Below are positions 59,743-64,000 of a DNA stretch of 64,000 nt, one piece after another. Made by a program: the position numbers and the translations under genes. The stretch is from an uncultured Clostridia bacterium. Its GTDB lineage: Bacteria; Bacillota; Clostridia; Christensenellales; Borkfalkiaceae. The stretch's first letter is position 1. Every line of letters starts with the position of its first letter. The DNA is taken from positions 1-64,000 of the forward strand of contig CALWCE010000006.1 in the NCBI GenBank assembly GCA_944376295.1. The letters are read 5' to 3'. The notes beneath the pieces were generated by a model. That model saw only the letters and a program-made list of their open reading frames with translations. It searched no databases and was not told where the DNA came from.

Positions 59743-61764
59743 ATGACGATACGGAACATAAAAGCTATGATTGCGGCATTGCTGCTCGCACTTCTTGTGT
59801 GTTTCGGCGCGGTCATGGGCGGGCAAGGAAACTTGTCCGCTTTTGCCGCCACCGACGTGCAAACGGCATACGAGAACACGAATGTGCTCGACAATCTGGA
59901 AGGTAGTACCATAGGCGGGAAGGAGTTCGATATTGCGGACTATCCGCATAACGACAGTGGTAAGCCGCAGATAATCTCGCTTGTGGAGTTTTGCTATTCC
60001 TACTATGCGGACAAGCAGGAAGATTTCGGACTGTATGTCTATGTGTACAACCCGCAGGACATCGCCTTTGATATGGCGACGGACAGGAAAAAGATCCAGC
60101 TCACCTATGGGGATAAACAAAGCTATTCCAAGTACACGCTGGAATTTCTCAACTATTCCGAAAAGGCGGGCTATGAGGGCAGGTTCTATAAGTTCAAAAT
60201 ACGTTTATCGGAAGCCGAGCGGCTGGATATCCTGAACACCGTGGACGATAACGGGCGCGTCTACAAAATAAGCGGCATAGAGCTTTCGTATAAAGGCACG
60301 GTCACGGAATACGTTTGCGCGCAGACCTATACATATACGGGCTATGCCGAAGGTTACGGCTCGGAACTCGCCACGGGCGACACGCTTGCCTGTAAGGTGG
60401 ACGGCTTTGACAAGTACCTCACGCTGGACGTACATTCCACCTATTACCGCCCGAAAGGAACGAACGGCGAAGCCTATGAGCGCGATACTTTGCATTCCGT
60501 ATACTTCTCCGTTCCTAACGAAACCATAGCCGAATATGGCGAAATGACGGCAGTTCACGCTACTTGGCTGAACGCCCGCACAAATCCCATTTTCGTAACG
60601 GGAAATAAAGACGTGTATAACGCTGTTCTTCCCTATATAGGGCAGACGGTGGACGGCGGAAATTTTACATATGCAAAGGATGATAATTCGCCCATACCTT
60701 ACGCGCTCATCGCTTCAAAGTATATCGAGAGCGCGGGCTGGAACAACGCGTCTTACAGCCTTTCTTATATGAGTTACAATGTAAACCGCAAATACACGAA
60801 GTCGGATACCGATTTGATGGATTTATATTACTGTTTTCTCGCAGATAACGAAGATGCGGACGCCTATACCCTGCCTGCGGAAACGCTTATCGGGAACAAA
60901 GCAGACGGCGTAAAAGGTTATTTTGAAACATATACCGAGGAGCACGGCGGCGAACTTATCAATAACCGGTTCAGCAAAGGACTGTTTGAAAGCGTTGCCG
61001 ATTCTTTCACCGACATTACCATTTCCAAAGACGATACTTTTGAGCTGACGGACGAGATAATTTCGCAGAGTTTATGGCAAAAGTTTGTCGGCGGCGGTTA
61101 CAACGTGTCCGGCGTAAATACTTATACCGTGTCTGCGATTAAGAAAGTTGAAAGCAACGATTTCAAATCAACGGCAGCCGCGACTTGCGAAGAACTGTAT
61201 ATCGACGAGAGCGATTACGACGAATTCAGGGACTATTACAACAAGGCGACTAAAAACGGTGAAACCGTGTACTTGTTCCGCTATTACCAGAGCGACTACA
61301 CCTGTTACGAAGTAGCGGAATACAAGCGCGGCGAAGGCGATTGGACGTTGCTCGGCACAAACTTCGGATACGATTTTGTCGATTCAAATGCCTATTTCAT
61401 GCAGATGTGGGTGCAGCTGGACTTTGATATCATAGACCTTACATTTACTAAGAACAACGTGGATACGGTCATCCCTGTCATCATGTCACCTATGGACATT
61501 GCAGCGGACGGAGCGCCGCCCGTCATTACTACCAAAAACCATCTGGCGTGGTGGCAGATACTGCTTGCCATACTTGCGCTTATTCTCGTCATCTGGCTGC
61601 TGTTCAAGTTTGCGCCCCTTCTTGTGTTGGCGGTGGGCAAAGTGATAGCCCTGCCGTTCAAGGCAATAGGCGCGGCGAGCAAGAGCTTGAAAGAGCGGCG
61701 AAAGGAAAAGAAAGCGAAAAAGCGGGAAGAACAGGAAAAGCGAGGTGATGACAATGAAACCTAA
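59743..61764 (+). CDS. Secreted, C-terminally anchored surface protein of the conjugative module
   Basis: 673 aa. The signal peptide (NIKAMIAALLLALLVCFGAVMGG) cleaves after SAFA. A large extracytoplasmic region follows, rich in aromatic and acidic residues (YSYYADKQEDFGLYVYVYNPQD). A C-terminal membrane region (WWQILLAILALILVIWLLFKF, then a second hydrophobic stretch) and a very basic KERRKEKKAKKREEQEKR cytoplasmic tail close it. A large anchored protein with a charged tail fits a conjugation-pilus or mating-surface component. The stop overlaps the next gene. Confidence 0.7.
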   Translation: MTIRNIKAMIAALLLALLVCFGAVMGGQGNLSAFAATDVQTAYENTNVLDNLEGSTIGGKEFDIADYPHNDSGKPQIISLVEFCYSYYADKQEDFGLYVYVYNPQDIAFDMATDRKKIQLTYGDKQSYSKYTLEFLNYSEKAGYEGRFYKFKIRLSEAERLDILNTVDDNGRVYKISGIELSYKGTVTEYVCAQTYTYTGYAEGYGSELATGDTLACKVDGFDKYLTLDVHSTYYRPKGTNGEAYERDTLHSVYFSVPNETIAEYGEMTAVHATWLNARTNPIFVTGNKDVYNAVLPYIGQTVDGGNFTYAKDDNSPIPYALIASKYIESAGWNNASYSLSYMSYNVNRKYTKSDTDLMDLYYCFLADNEDADAYTLPAETLIGNKADGVKGYFETYTEEHGGELINNRFSKGLFESVADSFTDITISKDDTFELTDEIISQSLWQKFVGGGYNVSGVNTYTVSAIKKVESNDFKSTAAATCEELYIDESDYDEFRDYYNKATKNGETVYLFRYYQSDYTCYEVAEYKRGEGDWTLLGTNFGYDFVDSNAYFMQMWVQLDFDIIDLTFTKNNVDTVIPVIMSPMDIAADGAPPVITTKNHLAWWQILLAILALILVIWLLFKFAPLLVLAVGKVIALPFKAIGAASKSLKERRKEKKAKKREEQEKRGDDNET

Positions 61765-61957
61765 ATTCAAATGCAAATCGAATGCGCAGAAGTATGCCAT
61801 CCGCGCCTACTATGCGAAAAAGAAAAAAGCCAAGAAGCAAGAGCCTGATGCCCGCGAACGCTATATGAAGGTCATGGCGGAAGATTTTCCGAAAGACTTT
61901 ATAAGCGACGACGAATGGGACTATATCGAAGCAATGGCGAGAGGGCCTGAAAAGTAA
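61754..61957 (+). CDS. Small basic protein overlapping the surface protein gene
   Basis: 67 aa (KPKFKCKSNAQKYAIRAYYAKKKKAKKQ...). The ATG at 61754 has GAGG seven bases upstream and lies inside the end of the surface protein gene, so translation is coupled. Highly basic N-terminal half, acidic C-terminal half (DFPKDFISDDEWDYIEAMA). Unknown function. Confidence 0.6.
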   Translation: MKPKFKCKSNAQKYAIRAYYAKKKKAKKQEPDARERYMKVMAEDFPKDFISDDEWDYIEAMARGPEK

Positions 61958-61977
61958 CTGATGTAACGGAGGACTAT

Positions 61978-62115
61978 ATGAAAACTATCAAAAGAATTAT
62001 CGCGGTAGTTCTCCTAATTGTGGTGGTACTTGCGGTCGGCTACCTGTGTTATACAGGCAGCCGGCTTGCCGCCACGCAGGAGAATACGGAGGCAGCCTAT
62101 GAACAGACGCTTTAA
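61978..62115 (+). CDS. Small membrane peptide
   Basis: 45 aa with one TM helix (IIAVVLLIVVVLAVGYLCY) and an acidic tail. The ATG has ACGGAGGACTAT upstream. Its 3' end overlaps the following gene by 17 bases. Size and position suggest a small accessory subunit of the transfer apparatus; unproven. Confidence 0.6.
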   Translation: MKTIKRIIAVVLLIVVVLAVGYLCYTGSRLAATQENTEAAYEQTL

Positions 62116-64000
62116 TATCGCCATAACTATCGTTATTTCGGCCATATTCTTAGGTGTATCGGCAATTTTCTGGCAATCGTATGTGCGGTTCGGCGAAGCG
62201 TGCAAGGACTTCGGCCTTTCCGCCGCGTACTATGTCTGCGAACTGTTCGGCATAGACTATTCCTTTACCCCTACGGTCACGGAGTATTCGGACGTGCTGC
62301 AATGGGAGATATTGTTGCCGTTCGATTGGGACGGGTTTACGGCCTCGGCGGGGAACTTCTTTTCCCTGCTCATAGACGGTGAGAACTTTGCAGGATATTG
62401 GGCGGCCGTGGGCAATATAATGCTCGTTGTGGCAAAGGTCATTGCCGTTATTCTGCCGTGCGTTATAGTGCTGATACTCGTCATTTACAGAATGTACCGC
62501 CAGGGCAACACAAAGCACAATCATGACACAAAGCCGCTGCAAATCTTTAAGTGGCTGGCGGCGAGAACATATCAGCCCGTAAAACGCGCCGTACTGTCCT
62601 ATCGTGATTTCCTGCGACAGAATCCGTCGATATGGATATGCTGGATCATTCTTTGGGTGTTCCACCTGAACGCGGCAAGCATCGTCATGGGCTTCTTTGC
62701 GTACTACTTCTATTTCGTGTTGAGTTTCGACGTTGCTAACCTCTATGTGCAGGTATGCAAGCTGTTCATTGACTTGCAGGTCATCTTCCGGCACTTCCCG
62801 TGGTGGAGCATCGTTACGGTCTGCTGGCTGCTTTTCAACCGTTGGCGTAAACGTATTGCCCTGAACAGGCTGCGGCACTTCGAGGCTCGCAACTGCGGGT
62901 TTATCAACGAGTTGCCCATCGTATCAATGTCTTGCGGCTCTATGGGAAAGAAGAAAACCACGCTCATCACGGACATGGTGCTGTCGCAAGAGGTCATGTT
63001 CCGACAAAAGGCACTCTCAATATTACAGCAGAACGATATGAAGTTTCCGTACTTCCCGTGGATCGCCTTCGAGGACGAATTGCGGGCGTGTATGGAACAC
63101 AGCACCGTGTACAATCTCGCCTCTGTCAAGACGTGGATGGCATTGAAACGGTCAAGGTTCATCAAGCACCGCAACGCTGAGTGGCAGCTCTACGGGTACG
63201 ACTGCAAGAGGTACGGCATGGACTTTGACGACGCCTTAAAGGTCAACGGGCTTTTTGACGTGCTGGAAACTTACGCGCAGGCGTACTTCATTTACGTCAT
63301 TCAAAGCAGCCTCATCGTGGCGAACTATTCTATCCGCACGGACAACGTGCAAATCAGTAATGGCAACTTCCCGCTGTGGCTCACGGACTTTTTTCCGAAA
63401 CATAGAAGGCTTGAAAGCCGCCACGCTCATATCCTTGACTTTGACGTGCTGCGCCTCGGCAAAAAGGTTTTGGAGAACAACCCCAAAGCCGGGAGCTTCG
63501 AGTTCGGCGTCGTCGCCATTACGGAGATCGGCAAGGAGCGCGGGAACAATCTGGAACTCAAAGAGGTCAAAAAAGGTATGGACGAGGCAAACCAAAAGAA
63601 CGACCTCTTCAATTCGTGGCTCAAAATGTGTCGGCATTCGGCTACGGTAGACAACTTCCCGTTCATCAAAGTCTTCACGGACGAGCAGCGGCCCGAAAGC
63701 TGGGGCGCGGACGCGAGAGACCTTTGCGACATTATCTACATCAATTCGTGCGGGGATATGCGCCTTTCATTGCCGTTCTACACGATAGAAGAGATGATTT
63801 CGGAATGGGCGTTCAACCGCTTTATGCGCCTCTATGAGGATTTCCGTTTCAGGCGGGGCGACAACACGCTTCTGGTACATATCCTCAAAAGCGTAACGGC
63901 TTGGTTGTGGCGGCGAAACCTGCGCATCTATAACCGCTTCGGCTATTCGATACTCAAAATCGAGAAGGAACGCGGCACGATGGACGGAAAGACGGAAAAC
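62099..64000 (+). CDS. Polytopic membrane ATPase-like protein, partial (runs off the window)
   Basis: At least 633 codons open without a stop to 64000. The ATG at 62099 lies inside the preceding peptide gene. TM helices are visible near 8-25, about 118-140 and 185-225. A P-loop-like segment CGSMGKKKTT lies at 279-288, with Lys where the usual final Gly of GxxxxGK[T/S] would be, followed by LITDMVLSQEVMFRQKA. A Walker B-like strand FGVVAITEIGKERGNN lies near 468-483. The order and context fit a VirD4/FtsK-type coupling or mating ATPase, but the motif is atypical and the C-terminus is missing. Confidence 0.6.
   Translation, partial: MNRRFNIAITIVISAIFLGVSAIFWQSYVRFGEACKDFGLSAAYYVCELFGIDYSFTPTVTEYSDVLQWEILLPFDWDGFTASAGNFFSLLIDGENFAGYWAAVGNIMLVVAKVIAVILPCVIVLILVIYRMYRQGNTKHNHDTKPLQIFKWLAARTYQPVKRAVLSYRDFLRQNPSIWICWIILWVFHLNAASIVMGFFAYYFYFVLSFDVANLYVQVCKLFIDLQVIFRHFPWWSIVTVCWLLFNRWRKRIALNRLRHFEARNCGFINELPIVSMSCGSMGKKKTTLITDMVLSQEVMFRQKALSILQQNDMKFPYFPWIAFEDELRACMEHSTVYNLASVKTWMALKRSRFIKHRNAEWQLYGYDCKRYGMDFDDALKVNGLFDVLETYAQAYFIYVIQSSLIVANYSIRTDNVQISNGNFPLWLTDFFPKHRRLESRHAHILDFDVLRLGKKVLENNPKAGSFEFGVVAITEIGKERGNNLELKEVKKGMDEANQKNDLFNSWLKMCRHSATVDNFPFIKVFTDEQRPESWGADARDLCDIIYINSCGDMRLSLPFYTIEEMISEWAFNRFMRLYEDFRFRRGDNTLLVHILKSVTAWLWRRNLRIYNRFGYSILKIEKERGTMDGKTEN

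Overview
The window looks like chromosome from an uncultured low-to-medium-GC Bacillota (Clostridia-type) bacterium carrying an integrated mobile island. The evidence is Shine-Dalgarno starts (GGAGG), sigma-A promoters with 17-bp spacers, the prs-pth-mfd-foldase gene order, a two-gene SufC/SufB-type Fe-S system, two-subunit class I fumarase, and Firmicutes-type MobV and serine recombinase genes. I cannot name the genus from this sequence.

Positions 1 to about 37,000 are GC-rich host chromosome. It holds the glycogen phosphorylase 3' end, two small membrane or exported proteins, ridA-ilvA (threonine deamination plus imine clean-up), lepA, a GNAT/MGMT-domain/hemW run, a papain-like cysteine hydrolase overlapping fumarase beta and alpha, a CPBP protease, rlmH, an M14 carboxypeptidase overlapping tadA, prs, pth, mfd, a lipoprotein foldase, uppP, an aldo/keto reductase, a two-gene DNA-modification/repair radical-SAM unit, a two-component system, two leucine-rich-repeat lipoproteins, a SufC/SufB pair, an ABC transporter and UDP-galactopyranose mutase. 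Intergenic spaces are filled by a family of modular hairpin repeats whose stems differ in sequence but keep their pairing. The last stretch (31-37 kb) has four gene-breaking lesions: a frameshift in a C7 tract, one in-frame TAA and two in-frame TAGs.

Positions about 37.5 to 64 kb are accessory DNA built from several blocks. (1) 37,571-44,585, minus strand: a seven-gene operon in which every junction overlaps, with XRE regulator, Vsr mismatch endonuclease, HpaII-type methyltransferase, HpaII-type endonuclease, a second C5-methyltransferase, a DUF262/DUF1524 (GmrSD-like) protein and a serine recombinase. (2) 44,637-46,629: a MobV mobilisation unit with a candidate oriT palindrome and a relaxase whose family start position is an ATA codon. 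(3) 46,826-48,533: an AT-rich, unassigned-group reverse transcriptase behind a consensus promoter and a roughly 340-nt hairpin-bearing leader, an arrangement like RT-plus-ncRNA defence systems. (4) 48,544-50,757: a second serine recombinase, a nested inverted repeat and a small ORF. (5) 50,796-53,876: an autoregulated-looking TetR operon carrying acetolactate synthase large and small subunits and a zinc ribbon. (6) 53,964-64,000: regulators (XRE, two sigma-region-4-like proteins), small conserved-looking proteins, three consecutive single-pass Ig-like proteins that each end in an unfinished Ig strand, a 673-aa anchored surface protein, and a polytopic ATPase-like protein running off the end, likely part of a conjugation machine.

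The accessory blocks look like a nested ICE/IME carrying restriction, possible RT-based defence and metabolic cargo. Its outer boundaries are not resolved: no tRNA or att pair was found by eye, and the right end lies outside the window.
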